A stretch of 50,672 nt of DNA from Thiotrichales bacterium (GTDB taxonomy: Bacteria > Pseudomonadota > Gammaproteobacteria > JAABTG01), in NCBI GenBank assembly GCA_011389995.1, contig JAABTG010000021.1, forward strand, positions 1 to 50,672, read 5' to 3'. Under the pieces are notes generated by a model that searched no databases, was not told the origin of the DNA, and saw only the letters and a program-made list of their open reading frames with translations. Below, one piece after another: positions 16,723 to 25,522 of the stretch (position 1 is its first letter; each line of letters begins with the position of its first letter). The position numbers and the translations under genes were made by a program.

Positions 16723-18993
16723 ATGCTCGATGTGCTGCGGCGCATCATCCAGGCGGTGGACAATGCCGAAGACCTCGACGAGGCCCTCGGCATCATCGTC
16801 AGCCGTGTGCGTGAGGCCATGGCGGTGGACGTATGTTCCGTGTACCTGCGCGCCGGGGCCCGCAGCGACTACGTCCTCATGGCTACCGAGGGCCTGCGGC
16901 CCGAATCCGTGGGCGCGGTACGGTTGGGTCACGACGAGGGCCTGGTGGGCCTGGTGGGGACACGCCAGGAGCCCGTGAATCTGGACGAGGCCTCGGCCCA
17001 TCCCGGCTATCGTTATTTCCCCGAGACCGGCGAGGAGCATTACAACGCCTTCCTGGGCGTGCCCATCATCCATTACCGGCGCCCCCTGGGGGTGCTGGTG
17101 GTGCAGCAGGGCGCCCATCGCCGCTTCAGCGAAGACGAGGTGGCCTTCCTGTTCACGGCCGCCGCCCAGCTCGCCGGCGCCATCATCCATGCGGCCCACT
17201 CTGGCGAGGTGGACACCCTGGCGGAGCCCCCTGGCCAGGGCATGGGTTTCCTCACCGGTACGCGGGGGGCCACGGGGGTGGCCGTGGGGACCATCGTGCC
17301 CATGGTGCCGGGCGCGGATCTGGCCTCGGTGCAGGATCGGCCCACCACCGATCCCGAGGGCGAGAAGGCGGCACTGCACCTGGCCATCCAGGAGGTGCGG
17401 GAGGAACTGCGGGCCGGCCGCGATCGGTTCAAGGACGCCCTGTTCGATGATGCCGAGGTGCTGTTCGACGCCTATCGCATGATGCTCGACAGTGCCAGTC
17501 TGGTGCGGGAGACGGAGCAGCGCATCGACGGCGGACTGTGGGCCCCGGCCGCGCTGCGTCATACCATCGCCGCCCACGCCCGGGTATTCGACGACATGGA
17601 GGACGAATACCTGCGGGCCCGGGGCGAGGACCTGCGGGACGTGGGGCGCCTGATCCTGCGCCACCTGCTGCGCCAGGAGGGCCGCGAGGCGGTGGAGTAC
17701 CCCGAGGGCACGGTGCTGGTGGGGGAGAGCATCACCGTGGCTCACCTGGCGGAGGCCCCCCTGGACCGCATCGTGGGAGTGGCCTGTACCACCGGCTCCG
17801 CCATGTCCCACGTGGCGGTGCTGGCCACCTCCCTGGGGATCCCCGCCGTGATGGGCCTGGGCGACCTGCCCCTGGGGCGGCTGGAGGGGCGCACCATCGT
17901 GGTGGACGGCTACCGCGGCCGGGTCTGCATCGACCCCGTGGAGGCGGTGCGCGACGAGTACCTGCGCCTGCAGGCGGAGGACCAGGAACTCGCCAGCGGC
18001 CTCGGGGAGTTGCGGGATCTGCCCGCCGCGACCACCGATGGTCACCGCGTGACCCTGCAGGTGAACACCGGCCTGCTGGCGGACATCACCCCGGCCCAGG
18101 ACAGCGGTGGCGAGGGGGTGGGGCTGTACCGCACGGAGTTTCCCTTCATGGTGCGCCAGCAATTCCCCGGCGAGGACGAGCAGTACCGCATCTATCTGGA
18201 TGTGCTGGCCAGTTTCGCCCCCCTGCCGGTCACCATGCGCACCCTCGACGTGGGGGGCGACAAGACCCTGCCCTACTTTCCCATCCGTGAGGAGAATCCG
18301 TTCCTGGGCTGGCGCGGCATCCGCATCACCCTGGACCATCCGGAGGTGTTCCTCGGCCAGATCCGTTCCATGCTGCGGGCCAACGCGGGGCTCGACAACC
18401 TGCGCATCCTGCTGCCCATGGTGAGCCGGTTGGAGGAGGTGGACGAGGCCAGCGCCCTCATCGACCAGGCCTGCCGGGAACTGGCCGAGGAGGGTCGGAA
18501 CGGCCGGCGGCCGCCCGTGGGCGTGATGGTGGAGGTGCCGGCCCTGGTTTATCAGGCCGAGGCCCTGGCGCGGCGGGTGGACTTCCTGTCCGTCGGCACC
18601 AACGATCTGACCCAGTACCTGCTGGCGGTGGACCGCAACAATGCCCGGGTGGCGGGGCTCTACGACAACCTTCACCCCGCCGTGTTGCGGGCCCTGCGCG
18701 ACATCGTCCAGGGTGCCCGCCATCACGGGCGCCCGGTGAGCGTCTGCGGCGAGATGGCCGGCGACCCGGCGGCCGCCATTCTGCTGGTCGCCCTCGGCAT
18801 CGACGCCCTGAGCATGAGCGCCTCGGCCCTGCCGCGTATCAAGTGGGTGATCCGCTCCATCAGCCTGGAGCGGGCGCGGGAGCTGCTCATCCGCGCCATG
18901 GCCATGGAGTCCCCCGGGGCCATCCGCATCCTCCTCAACGAGGAACTGGTGGGCCTCGGCCTCGGCGGCCTGGTGCGGGCCGGCAAGGAGTAG
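16723..18993 (+). CDS. ptsP: Phosphoenolpyruvate-protein phosphotransferase PtsP (EI-Ntr)
   Basis: The 756-aa protein has an N-terminal GAF domain (residues about 1-165; MLDVLRRIIQAVDNAEDLDE) and a full enzyme I module. The phospho-accepting His363 is in the GSAMSHVAVLATSLGIPAVMG swivelling domain. The PEP-binding barrel carries TMRTLDVGGDKTLPYF, ENPFLGWRGIRI, SVGTNDLTQYLLAVDRNN and the catalytic Cys in VCGEMAGDP. EI-Ntr starts the nitrogen-PTS relay (PtsP to NPr to IIA-Ntr), and its GAF domain senses glutamine in other bacteria. ATG 16723 has AAGGAG ten bases upstream. In-frame starts further upstream fall in the repeat and are rejected. Confidence 0.95.
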   Translation: MLDVLRRIIQAVDNAEDLDEALGIIVSRVREAMAVDVCSVYLRAGARSDYVLMATEGLRPESVGAVRLGHDEGLVGLVGTRQEPVNLDEASAHPGYRYFPETGEEHYNAFLGVPIIHYRRPLGVLVVQQGAHRRFSEDEVAFLFTAAAQLAGAIIHAAHSGEVDTLAEPPGQGMGFLTGTRGATGVAVGTIVPMVPGADLASVQDRPTTDPEGEKAALHLAIQEVREELRAGRDRFKDALFDDAEVLFDAYRMMLDSASLVRETEQRIDGGLWAPAALRHTIAAHARVFDDMEDEYLRARGEDLRDVGRLILRHLLRQEGREAVEYPEGTVLVGESITVAHLAEAPLDRIVGVACTTGSAMSHVAVLATSLGIPAVMGLGDLPLGRLEGRTIVVDGYRGRVCIDPVEAVRDEYLRLQAEDQELASGLGELRDLPAATTDGHRVTLQVNTGLLADITPAQDSGGEGVGLYRTEFPFMVRQQFPGEDEQYRIYLDVLASFAPLPVTMRTLDVGGDKTLPYFPIREENPFLGWRGIRITLDHPEVFLGQIRSMLRANAGLDNLRILLPMVSRLEEVDEASALIDQACRELAEEGRNGRRPPVGVMVEVPALVYQAEALARRVDFLSVGTNDLTQYLLAVDRNNARVAGLYDNLHPAVLRALRDIVQGARHHGRPVSVCGEMAGDPAAAILLVALGIDALSMSASALPRIKWVIRSISLERARELLIRAMAMESPGAIRILLNEELVGLGLGGLVRAGKE

Positions 18994-19075
18994 GCCATGG
19001 GGTCCGGGCCTGAGGCGCCCGGTCCCGTGGTGTACGGCGGATGCATTCCATGACCCTTTCCCACGGCACCCCGCG

Positions 19076-20902
19076 ATGAGACGCGACAGTCCCCCCGGCG
19101 ATCGTCGGGAGACCTCCCGCAACCTCAGGCCACTGCTGAGCCTGTTGGCCTTCGTCAGGCCCTACGGCCTGGTGGCCGCCCTGGCCGGGGTGGCCCTGCT
19201 GTTCGCCGCCGGGGCGGTGCTCGCCTTCGGCCAGGTGTTGCGGGAGGTGGTGGACGAGGGCCTGGCCAGCGGTTCCGGGGCGGGGCTGGATGGCGCCCTG
19301 GCCCTGTTCCTGGTGGTGGTGGTGCTGATGGCAGTTTCGGTGGCGGCCCGGGTCTATCTGGTGAACTGGCTGGGAGAGCGGGTGGTGGCGGACGTCCGCC
19401 GGCGGGTCTTCGACCATGTCCTCGGCCTCGAGCCCGGCTTCTTCGAGACCGCCCGCACCGGCGAGGTCATCACCCGTCTCACGGTGGACACCTCCCTGCT
19501 GCAGGTGGTGGTGGGCTCCACCGCCGCCATCGCCGTGCGCAACCTGCTGCTGGTGACGGGCGCCGTGGTCATGCTCGCCATCACCAGCCCCAAGCTCACG
19601 GTGCTGGTGCTGCTGGGAGTGCCCTTCGTGGTCGCACCGGTATGGCTCCTGGGCCACCGGGTGCGCCGCTTCTCCCGGGACAGCCAGGACCGCATCGCCG
19701 ACGTGGGGGCCTACATCGACGAGGTGCTCTACGGCATCGCCACGGTGCAGGCCTTCTGTCACGAGGCGGTGGATCGGGCCCAGTATGCCCGCCGGGTGGA
19801 GTCCTCCTTTCGCACCGCCCTGGCGCGCGCCCGCCTGAGCGCGGCCATGACCGGCCTGGTCATCGCCATCACCTTCGGCGCCATCGGCGTGGTGCTGTGG
19901 GTGGGAGGCCAGGAGGTGCTGGCGGGGCGCATGAGCGGCGGCGAGCTGTCCGCCTTCGTCTTCTACGCGGTGCTGGTGGCCGGTTCCGTGGGCGCCCTGA
20001 GCGAGGTGGCGGGGGAGTTGTTCCGCGCCGCCGGGGCGAGCGAGCGCCTGCTGGCCCTGCTGGATACCCGTCCCGCCATCACCGCCCCGCCGGACCCCCT
20101 GCCGGTTCCCGACCCGCCGGCGGGCTATCTGGCCTTGCGGGACGTGGGCTTCGCCTATCCCTCCCGCCCCGAGGCCCCGGCCCTGCGCGGCCTGACCCTG
20201 GACATCGCGGCGGGCGAGCGCATTGCCTTGGTGGGGCCCTCCGGGGCCGGCAAGTCCACCCTGTTTCAGTTGCTGCTGCGCTTCTACGACCCGTCCTCCG
20301 GCGCCATCCACTTCGACGGGCTGCCCCTCGAGCGCATGGACCCCGCGGCCCTGCGCCGCCACATCGCCATCGTGCCCCAGGACCCGGTGGTGTTCGGTGC
20401 CGACGCCTGGGAGAACATCCGCTACGGCCTGGATCACGTGGACCATGGGGCGGTGCGCCGGGCCGCCGACGTCGCCCACGCCAGCGAGTTCCTCGACCGC
20501 CTGCCCGACGGCTTCGACACCTTCCTGGGGGAGCGGGGCCTGCGCCTGTCCGGCGGCCAGCGTCAGCGCATCGCCATCGCCCGGGCCGTGCTGCGGGACC
20601 CCACCCTGCTGTTGCTGGACGAGGCCACCAGCGCCCTCGACGCCGAGAGCGAGCGCCTGGTGCAGGAGGCCCTGGAGACCCTCATGAAGGACCGCACCAG
20701 CATCGTCATCGCCCACCGTCTGGCCACCGTGCGCCGGGTGGACCGCATCGCCGTCCTCGACCAGGGGCGCCTGGTGGCGGTGGGCAGCCACGACGAACTG
20801 ATGGCCGAAGGCGGCCTCTACGCCCGGCTCGCGGCCCTGCAGTTCCGGGACGGCGGTGTTCCACCCATAGAGCCGCCGCGCGGCGGGACGAAGCCAGAGT
20901 AA
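19076..20902 (+). CDS. ABCB-type ABC exporter (fused membrane and ATPase domains)
   Basis: A 608-aa half-transporter. Six transmembrane helices span about residues 20-310, with the coupling region VADVRRRVFDHVLGLEPGFFETARTGEVITRL. A nucleotide-binding domain follows: Walker A GPSGAGKST, Q-loop PQDPVVF, signature LSGGQRQR, Walker B LLLLDEATSALD, and H-loop IAHRLATV. It works as a homodimer in the inner membrane. It belongs to the MsbA/LipA-like ABCB group, whose substrates are lipids or hydrophobic compounds; the actual cargo is unknown. It starts 82 bp after ptsP and is probably its own unit or weakly cotranscribed. Confidence 0.9.
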   Translation: MRRDSPPGDRRETSRNLRPLLSLLAFVRPYGLVAALAGVALLFAAGAVLAFGQVLREVVDEGLASGSGAGLDGALALFLVVVVLMAVSVAARVYLVNWLGERVVADVRRRVFDHVLGLEPGFFETARTGEVITRLTVDTSLLQVVVGSTAAIAVRNLLLVTGAVVMLAITSPKLTVLVLLGVPFVVAPVWLLGHRVRRFSRDSQDRIADVGAYIDEVLYGIATVQAFCHEAVDRAQYARRVESSFRTALARARLSAAMTGLVIAITFGAIGVVLWVGGQEVLAGRMSGGELSAFVFYAVLVAGSVGALSEVAGELFRAAGASERLLALLDTRPAITAPPDPLPVPDPPAGYLALRDVGFAYPSRPEAPALRGLTLDIAAGERIALVGPSGAGKSTLFQLLLRFYDPSSGAIHFDGLPLERMDPAALRRHIAIVPQDPVVFGADAWENIRYGLDHVDHGAVRRAADVAHASEFLDRLPDGFDTFLGERGLRLSGGQRQRIAIARAVLRDPTLLLLDEATSALDAESERLVQEALETLMKDRTSIVIAHRLATVRRVDRIAVLDQGRLVAVGSHDELMAEGGLYARLAALQFRDGGVPPIEPPRGGTKPE

Positions 20903-20968
20903 AACACGTGGACTTGGCGGAGAAAGCTGACTATGATTTTTCCCATCTCAGTCCCTCAGGAGTCCGTC

Positions 20969-21526
20969 ATGCGTATAAGGAATCTGGTTCCCGGCCTGGC
21001 CGGGTTGATGCTTCTATTTGCCGGTCAGACCCAGGCCGCGGTGGTGGAATTCGGCGCCTTGCTGAGTGGAGCCCAGGAGACGCCCCCCGTGGCCACTCCG
21101 GGCAGCGGCAGCGGCTTCTTCCTGTTCGATGACGCCACGAAGGAGTTTTCCTGGAACATCTCCTTCCGCGACCTGTTGAGTCCGGTGGGCGTCGGCAGTC
21201 CCACCGCCCATGTCCACGAGGCCCCGGCGGGCGCCTCGGGGCCCGTGAAGTTCGCCATCGATGGCACGAACCCGGGTACGGTCATCGACGGCACCGGCAA
21301 GACGGAAGGCATCTTCCTCGGCGTGCATATGCTCGATGCCGCTCTCGAGACCGCCCTCTTCGCCGGCGACCTCTACGTCAATCTCCATACGGCTTCCGCC
21401 CCCGGCGGTGAGATCCGGGGCCAGATCCTGCCCGGGTCGGTCACCGTGGTGCCGTTGCCGGCCGGGGTGTGGCTGCTGGCCTCGGCGGCGGGCCTGCTGC
21501 TGCTGCGCCGCCGCAGGAATACCTGA
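20969..21526 (+). CDS. CHRD-domain exported protein with VPLPA/PEP-CTERM-like tail
   Basis: A 185-aa protein. It has a signal peptide (MRIRNLVPGLAGLMLLFAGQTQA), then a CHRD domain with the typical LSGAQETPPVATPGSGSG start, PTAHVHEAP, FLGVHMLDAALETALFAGDLYVNLHTA and GGEIRGQI. The end is a sorting-signal-like tail: VPLPAGVWLL, a hydrophobic helix, then RRRR. VPLPA-type tails are processed by exosortase-like systems in bacteria that export proteins with polysaccharide. No exosortase gene is in the window. CAGGAG precedes ATG 20969. CHRD function is unknown beyond a beta-rich, possibly extracellular fold. Confidence 0.85.
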   Translation: MRIRNLVPGLAGLMLLFAGQTQAAVVEFGALLSGAQETPPVATPGSGSGFFLFDDATKEFSWNISFRDLLSPVGVGSPTAHVHEAPAGASGPVKFAIDGTNPGTVIDGTGKTEGIFLGVHMLDAALETALFAGDLYVNLHTASAPGGEIRGQILPGSVTVVPLPAGVWLLASAAGLLLLRRRRNT

Positions 21527-21935
21527 GGCCCGACGGGGTGATACCGCGGCGGCCCGGCCACGGGCCGTCTTGGGCAGCGCCGAATTCTTCGGTGCTGCCC
21601 TGATTAAAACGCTTGTTTGAGCCGTTCTGGCTTGAATAGGCACGGCCCACCCGGGCACAGGCCCGGGTCGGTCTGAAGCATTTCAGTAGCTTGAGTGATT
21701 TTTGCGGGACTGAACACCAGGTGTCGGCTCAACGGTAGGGGCTGGCCCGGGGAACGGTTTCAACGCGGGAAACGCGCCTGTCCTTGACTCGCGGGGTGGA
21801 TGCGGGTGCCGTGCAGTCATTCACAGACGTATGGGGGCCGGGCCATCGCTGAGGGTCCGCGTCGACCCGGCATGGGACGAACCGCCCACTGCCGAAGGAG
21901 CGGTCCATTCCGGTTCGGAACGGAGGGGCAGGACC
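21527..21935. other. Intergenic region between two PEP-CTERM-like genes
   Basis: The gap of about 409 bp has no credible gene. It holds the hairpins at 21572-21600 and 21649-21668 and a CGCGGGAAACGCG dyad near 21764-21776. A TTGACT at about 21783 is a possible -35 element, but no matching -10 is clear. I see no sigma-54-like GG-N10-GC promoter of the type described for some PEP-CTERM genes. Confidence 0.45.
21572..21600. terminator. Strong hairpin after the CHRD gene
   Basis: GGGCAGCGCCGAA pairs with TTCGGTGCTGCCC (12 of 13 Watson-Crick, the other G-T) around a 3-nt loop, 45 bp after the stop. The following TGATTAAAA gives little U-richness, so this is a likely but imperfect terminator. A second 7-bp hairpin (ACCCGGG/CCCGGGT) lies at 21649-21668. 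Confidence 0.6.
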
Positions 21936-22964
21936 ATGCGTAAGCTATTCCCGGGGTTTGTCGGATCCTTCGCCATGCTGGCGGCCGGCGCCGCGCAGGC
22001 CGTGGCGGTCGTCGATTTCAACACCACCGTCAGCTGGTTCAACGACGGCACCTTTGCCCAGGTACCGGGGCAGGCCGTCAGCCAGGTGGCCGATCTCGGC
22101 AATACCGGTGGTGTGTTGCAGCCCGGCAGCACGTCGTCGGCGACCAACTGCGTGGTCGTGCCGGAGCCGAGCTTCAGTTGTACCGGCACCGGCGGCGCCG
22201 TGCGCCAGATCTACGACCTCACTGCCGCGGCAGCGCCGGGCAGTGGAGTCGTCGCGAGTGGTGTCGCGACAGCCGGCAACGATGCCGTGAGCATGTCGTT
22301 CACCGCGAGCAGCGACGGCGCCGCCCTCGGCAACGCCGACTTCCTGCTCTACAACCTGGTCGGCATCGACCGACAGCGGCTGCGCTTCAATGTGGCCGGG
22401 GACGACCTCCCCGAGTTTATCGAGGTCGACATCACCTTCACCGTGCAGGCCGCCATCGATGACGCTTCGAGCGTCACCGGTGCGATCTACCTTGCCGAGG
22501 CGAGCGCGAGTGTTCATGTGCTCGAAGCGGCGACGCTGCTCGCGCCGCCGTTTGCGAGCGGGCAGATGCAGGCGCCGTTCATTGCCAGTGCGTTCGTCAG
22601 CAACGGCGGCGGCCCCGGTGCGGCCGCCCTCACCGGCGTCACCGAGACCATCAGCGTGCGGCCGAACGCGGAGTATTGGGTCGCCCTCGAGAGCCAGGTC
22701 GCGTTGTCGCTGGTGCCGTCGGCCGCCTTCCCGGCGCGCGATTACGCCGGTCTGGACATCGAACTCTCCGCCTTTGCGGACCCGGTATTCGCCCTCAACC
22801 CAGCCTTCGCTGCCGACCGTCCTGACATCGCCGCCGCCCTCGGCATCGAGCGCATCGCGGTGGTTCCCGTGCCACCGGCCCTGCTGCTGCTCACCAGTGC
22901 GCTGGGTGTGGTGCTGACCAGCGCCAGACGCCGGCGCCCGGGCGGCCCCGCCACCCGGGGCTAA
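21936..22964 (+). CDS. Exported protein with PEP-CTERM-like C-terminal tail, function unknown
   Basis: The 342-aa protein begins with a signal peptide (MRKLFPGFVGSFAMLAAGAAQA). It ends in VVPVPPALLLLTSALGVVLTSARRRR, a variant PEP-CTERM/VPxP sorting signal: proline motif, hydrophobic helix, Arg cluster. The body (residues about 25-310) is Ala/Val/Thr-rich, beta-sheet-like and poor in charged residues, with no recognised enzyme motif. Two cysteines (in ATNCVVV and SFSCTG) may form a disulfide. ATG 21936 is preceded by GGAGGGGCAGG. Together with the CHRD gene it suggests an exopolysaccharide-associated export system elsewhere in the genome. Confidence 0.72.
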   Translation: MRKLFPGFVGSFAMLAAGAAQAVAVVDFNTTVSWFNDGTFAQVPGQAVSQVADLGNTGGVLQPGSTSSATNCVVVPEPSFSCTGTGGAVRQIYDLTAAAAPGSGVVASGVATAGNDAVSMSFTASSDGAALGNADFLLYNLVGIDRQRLRFNVAGDDLPEFIEVDITFTVQAAIDDASSVTGAIYLAEASASVHVLEAATLLAPPFASGQMQAPFIASAFVSNGGGPGAAALTGVTETISVRPNAEYWVALESQVALSLVPSAAFPARDYAGLDIELSAFADPVFALNPAFAADRPDIAAALGIERIAVVPVPPALLLLTSALGVVLTSARRRRPGGPATRG

Positions 22965-23038
22965 CAACCCGGCACGGCAAAACTGCGTAGGAAAGGCCGA
23001 TTTATGCGGTGCTTCCCGTGCGGCCCGTGGATGGGGGG

Positions 23039-23067
23039 CTGATTCAATCCCGGACGGATTAAATCAG
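23039..23067. repeat. 29-bp CTGAT...AATCAG palindromic motif, copy 1
   Basis: The element has 12-bp arms matching at 11 of 12 positions around CGGAC. A relative with the same 29-bp length is at 26138-26166, sharing 23 of 29 positions including CGGACGGATT and AATCAG-type ends. It lies 47 bp beyond the end of the leftward Rap1a-like gene, where it could act as a terminator stem, but there is no U-run. Confidence 0.5.
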
Positions 23068-23113
23068 TGTTTCTCCAGCACCGCGCGAGGCGGCGCGCAA
23101 TGATTCCGCCACC

Positions 23114-23563
23114 CTAGGGCGCCGGCTGCCAGCGGTCTTCCAGGCCTACGGGCGGCGGGCCGTCGGGCCACTGGGGCGGGGTGCAGGGCCAGGCCCGCAT
23201 GAAGGCGGCGGCCACCAGGGTCACCCGCTGGGCCGGCAGCCGTTCCGGAAAATCCTCCAGGTAGCCTACCAGCACCTCCACCGCATCCCGGCTGCGGATG
23301 CCCGCCCGGGGCGGGCAGAACAACTGCCCCTGGGGCTTGAGGTGACGGCCGATGGTGACGATGCGGGTGACCCCCCGCAGGTAACCCAGGCAGTGCATGG
23401 CCCCCTCCCGGGCGGCGGCGTCCAGGGGCTCTTCCGCCAGCAGGGCCTGGGCGGCCCGGCATTCTTCCAGCAGCAGGTGACCGTTATTGGGCGCACTTTG
23501 AGCGGCGGGGAGTGCCAGCAGCAGGGCGGCGGCGGGCAGCGGCAACCGGCGACGTCGAATCAT
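23114..23563 (-). CDS. Rap1a/Tai-like family protein
   Basis: A 149-aa protein with an N-terminal signal sequence (RRRRLPLPAAALLLALPAAQSA). The mature part matches the Rap1a/Tai pattern: LLLEECRAAQALL, AMHCLGYLRGVTRIV, FCPPRAGIRSRDAVEVLVGYLEDFPERLP and AFMRAWPC. It has four Cys residues likely to form disulfides. Characterised members are periplasmic immunity proteins against type VI amidase effectors, but most family members stand alone with unknown roles. No effector or T6SS gene is in the window. It lies immediately downstream of the VOC gene on the same strand. Confidence 0.75.
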   Translation of the reverse strand: MIRRRRLPLPAAALLLALPAAQSAPNNGHLLLEECRAAQALLAEEPLDAAAREGAMHCLGYLRGVTRIVTIGRHLKPQGQLFCPPRAGIRSRDAVEVLVGYLEDFPERLPAQRVTLVAAAFMRAWPCTPPQWPDGPPPVGLEDRWQPAP

Positions 23564-23567
23564 GGCA

Positions 23568-24323
23568 TCAGAGGTTCTGCTTTACGGCGAAGGTGGCGTC
23601 GAAGGGGTCCACCATCACCCCGTAACGGCCGAGGCCGGGCACCAGGGTGGCGGGCAGGCGTACGCCGGCCCCCAGCTCCGGGGCGCGGCTGACGATGGCT
23701 CCGCAGTCCTGGACGGCGAAGAAAGGCAGCCAGTGGTCCGCCGCGGTGGAACCGGGGGGCAGCACGGCCACGCTGGCCACCGCCGTGTCGTCCTTGAAGA
23801 AGACGGTGTAATCCCTGTCGTAGCGGCGGGTCTCCATGCGCCAGCCCAGCAGGGCGCAGTAGAAGGCGGCCACTTCGGGGGCAGCGGTGTTGAGTTCGAA
23901 CCAGCAGGGGTGGCCGGGTAGCCGGGGCCATGGGCCGATGTCACCGGCGCCCTGCCACAGGGCGAAGGGGGCACCCCGGGGATCGCAGAGGATGGCGAGG
24001 CGTCCCACCCCGGGGATGGTGGTGGGAGGGGTCGCCACCCGGGCGCCGAGACCGGCCGCCGCCTCGCTCAGCTGCTCCACGTCCGCGCACAGGATATGAC
24101 TCAGCCAGTAAGCGCCGGTCCCCGCCAGGGACGGGCTGGTGGTCGACGCGGAGGCGCCGGCCACGTCGCGGCCATCGAGGCTGAACACGGTGTAGGCGCC
24201 GAGCGGCCCCATGCTCTCCTCCCGCGCCTGCCAGCCCAGCAACTCGCCATAGAACCGTGCACTGCCCGCCGGGTCCCGGCTCACGGTCTCACACCAGCAG
24301 AAGTGGCCCGGTTTCAGCAGCAC
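23568..24323 (-). CDS. VOC (glyoxalase/bleomycin-resistance) family protein, two-domain
   Basis: The 251-aa protein has two tandem VOC modules. The first begins GHFCWCETVSRDPAGSARFYGELLGW and ends AILCDPRGAPFALWQG; the second begins PCWFELNTAAPEVAAFYCALLGW and ends GVMVDPFDATFAVKQ. Similar two-domain proteins (27 kDa antigen Cfp30B-like) have unknown substrates. The 10-bp overlap with the methyltransferase gene shows they are cotranscribed, and the pair may act on the same compound. Confidence 0.85.
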   Translation of the reverse strand: MLLKPGHFCWCETVSRDPAGSARFYGELLGWQAREESMGPLGAYTVFSLDGRDVAGASASTTSPSLAGTGAYWLSHILCADVEQLSEAAAGLGARVATPPTTIPGVGRLAILCDPRGAPFALWQGAGDIGPWPRLPGHPCWFELNTAAPEVAAFYCALLGWRMETRRYDRDYTVFFKDDTAVASVAVLPPGSTAADHWLPFFAVQDCGAIVSRAPELGAGVRLPATLVPGLGRYGVMVDPFDATFAVKQNL

Positions 24324-25363
24324 TGGGTTCCGCAGCCACCGTCGGAGGGGACGGGGGCGCCATCCGGCTCCACGAAATCCTCGCCGTAGACGCCGCTGGT
24401 GAGCAGGGCGCGCAGGCCGGCCGCCACCTCGGTGCGCCGGCCACGCTGGAACACCCGGCCGTTCTCCAGGGCCACCTGGGCGTAGGGTCCGCGATAGAAC
24501 ACGCTGCCGCCGGCGGCGGTGTCATCCGCGGCAGGGGGGTTGATGGCCGTCACGGTGACCGCGCGGAAGCGGATCCCCTCCACCTCGCGCCATGGCGCCG
24601 GGTCCCACTTGTCGTAGTGCACGGCATGGAAACCGGCATCAACGAAGGCCTCCAGGAAGGCCCCTTCCTCGAAGGCGCCGGAGATGCAGCCGGACCACAG
24701 ATCCGGGTCCCGCCGCAGGTGCCGGGGGACCTCCCGGTCGCTGACGATGTCGGAGATGGCGATACGCCCGCCGGGCCGCAGCACCCGGCGGATCTCGCGG
24801 ATGAGGCGGCCCTTGTCCCGGTCGTTCACCAGGTTGAGGACGCAATTGGAGATCACCAGGTCCACGGAGGCATCCGCGATGAGGGGATGGGTGGCGCGCA
24901 ATTCGTCCTCATGGGCCTTCAGGCGATCCAGATCGGCGGTGGTGCGGATGGTGTTATGGGCGAGCCAGGCCTCGAGCCGCTCCAGATCCAGGGCCAGGTC
25001 CTGGATGTGTCCCTTGAGGAAGCGGGTGCGCTCGCCGCCGAGACGGGTCGCCATCTCCGGCTGGTAGCGGCGGGCCAGGGCCAGCATCTCATCGTTGCTG
25101 TCGACCCCGATGACAAGACCCGCGGGCCCCACCAGCTGGGCCGCCATATAACACAGCTTGCCGCCGCCGGAGCCCAGGTCCAGCACGTGGTCCCCCGGCC
25201 GCACGTAACGGCTGGGGTCGCCGCAGCCGTAGTCCTTGTCGATGATCTCCGTCGGCAGGGCCGCCAGCAGGGCGGGGTCGTAATCCACCGGGCAACACAG
25301 CTCTTCCTGGCGGCTGGCGGCCCCGGCGGAGTAGCGTTCGCGGACGTGGGTTTCTGGATTCAT
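24314..25363 (-). CDS. ArsM-like class I SAM-dependent methyltransferase
   Basis: A 349-aa protein. SAM motif I is VLDLGSGGGKLCYMAAQLVG, followed by GVDSNDEML and, after the core, NCVLNLVNDR and LRPGGRIAISDIV. Conserved cysteines (CC at 23-24, Cys47 in DYGCGDPS, Cys in SNCVLNL and SGCISGAF) resemble the As(III)-binding set of arsenite methyltransferases. The C-terminus is also Cys-rich (GCGTQCC), with a variable domain after about residue 250. Arsenite methylation is plausible but unproven; no arsR or arsB lies nearby. ATG 25363 is preferred over ATG 25375 because AGGAG is 12 bp upstream of the former but directly abuts the latter. Confidence 0.72.
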   Translation of the reverse strand: MNPETHVRERYSAGAASRQEELCCPVDYDPALLAALPTEIIDKDYGCGDPSRYVRPGDHVLDLGSGGGKLCYMAAQLVGPAGLVIGVDSNDEMLALARRYQPEMATRLGGERTRFLKGHIQDLALDLERLEAWLAHNTIRTTADLDRLKAHEDELRATHPLIADASVDLVISNCVLNLVNDRDKGRLIREIRRVLRPGGRIAISDIVSDREVPRHLRRDPDLWSGCISGAFEEGAFLEAFVDAGFHAVHYDKWDPAPWREVEGIRFRAVTVTAINPPAADDTAAGGSVFYRGPYAQVALENGRVFQRGRRTEVAAGLRALLTSGVYGEDFVEPDGAPVPSDGGCGTQCC

Positions 25364-25476
25364 GACGGGTGGCATCTCCTGGTGTTCGTTGGGGAAGCGT
25401 TGATCTATTCAGGGCTTCCCGGGCGGGGAAGGCGATGGACCGCCGCTGCGGTCTCACCAACGCGACCGCGCGGCGG

Positions 25477-25482
25477 GCTATA
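25477..25482 (+). promoter_or_regulatory. Perfect -10 box TATAAT for the SH3-like gene
   Basis: TATAAT lies 41 bp before the TTG start of the following gene and matches the sigma-70 consensus exactly. The -35 region (around 25454-25459) is weak, so activity may need an activator. The divergent methyltransferase gene shares this spacer. Confidence 0.5.
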
Positions 25483-25522
25483 ATCTGCCGATGCGGCTTC
25501 ATTGTGCTGTAAGGGGTGCGAA

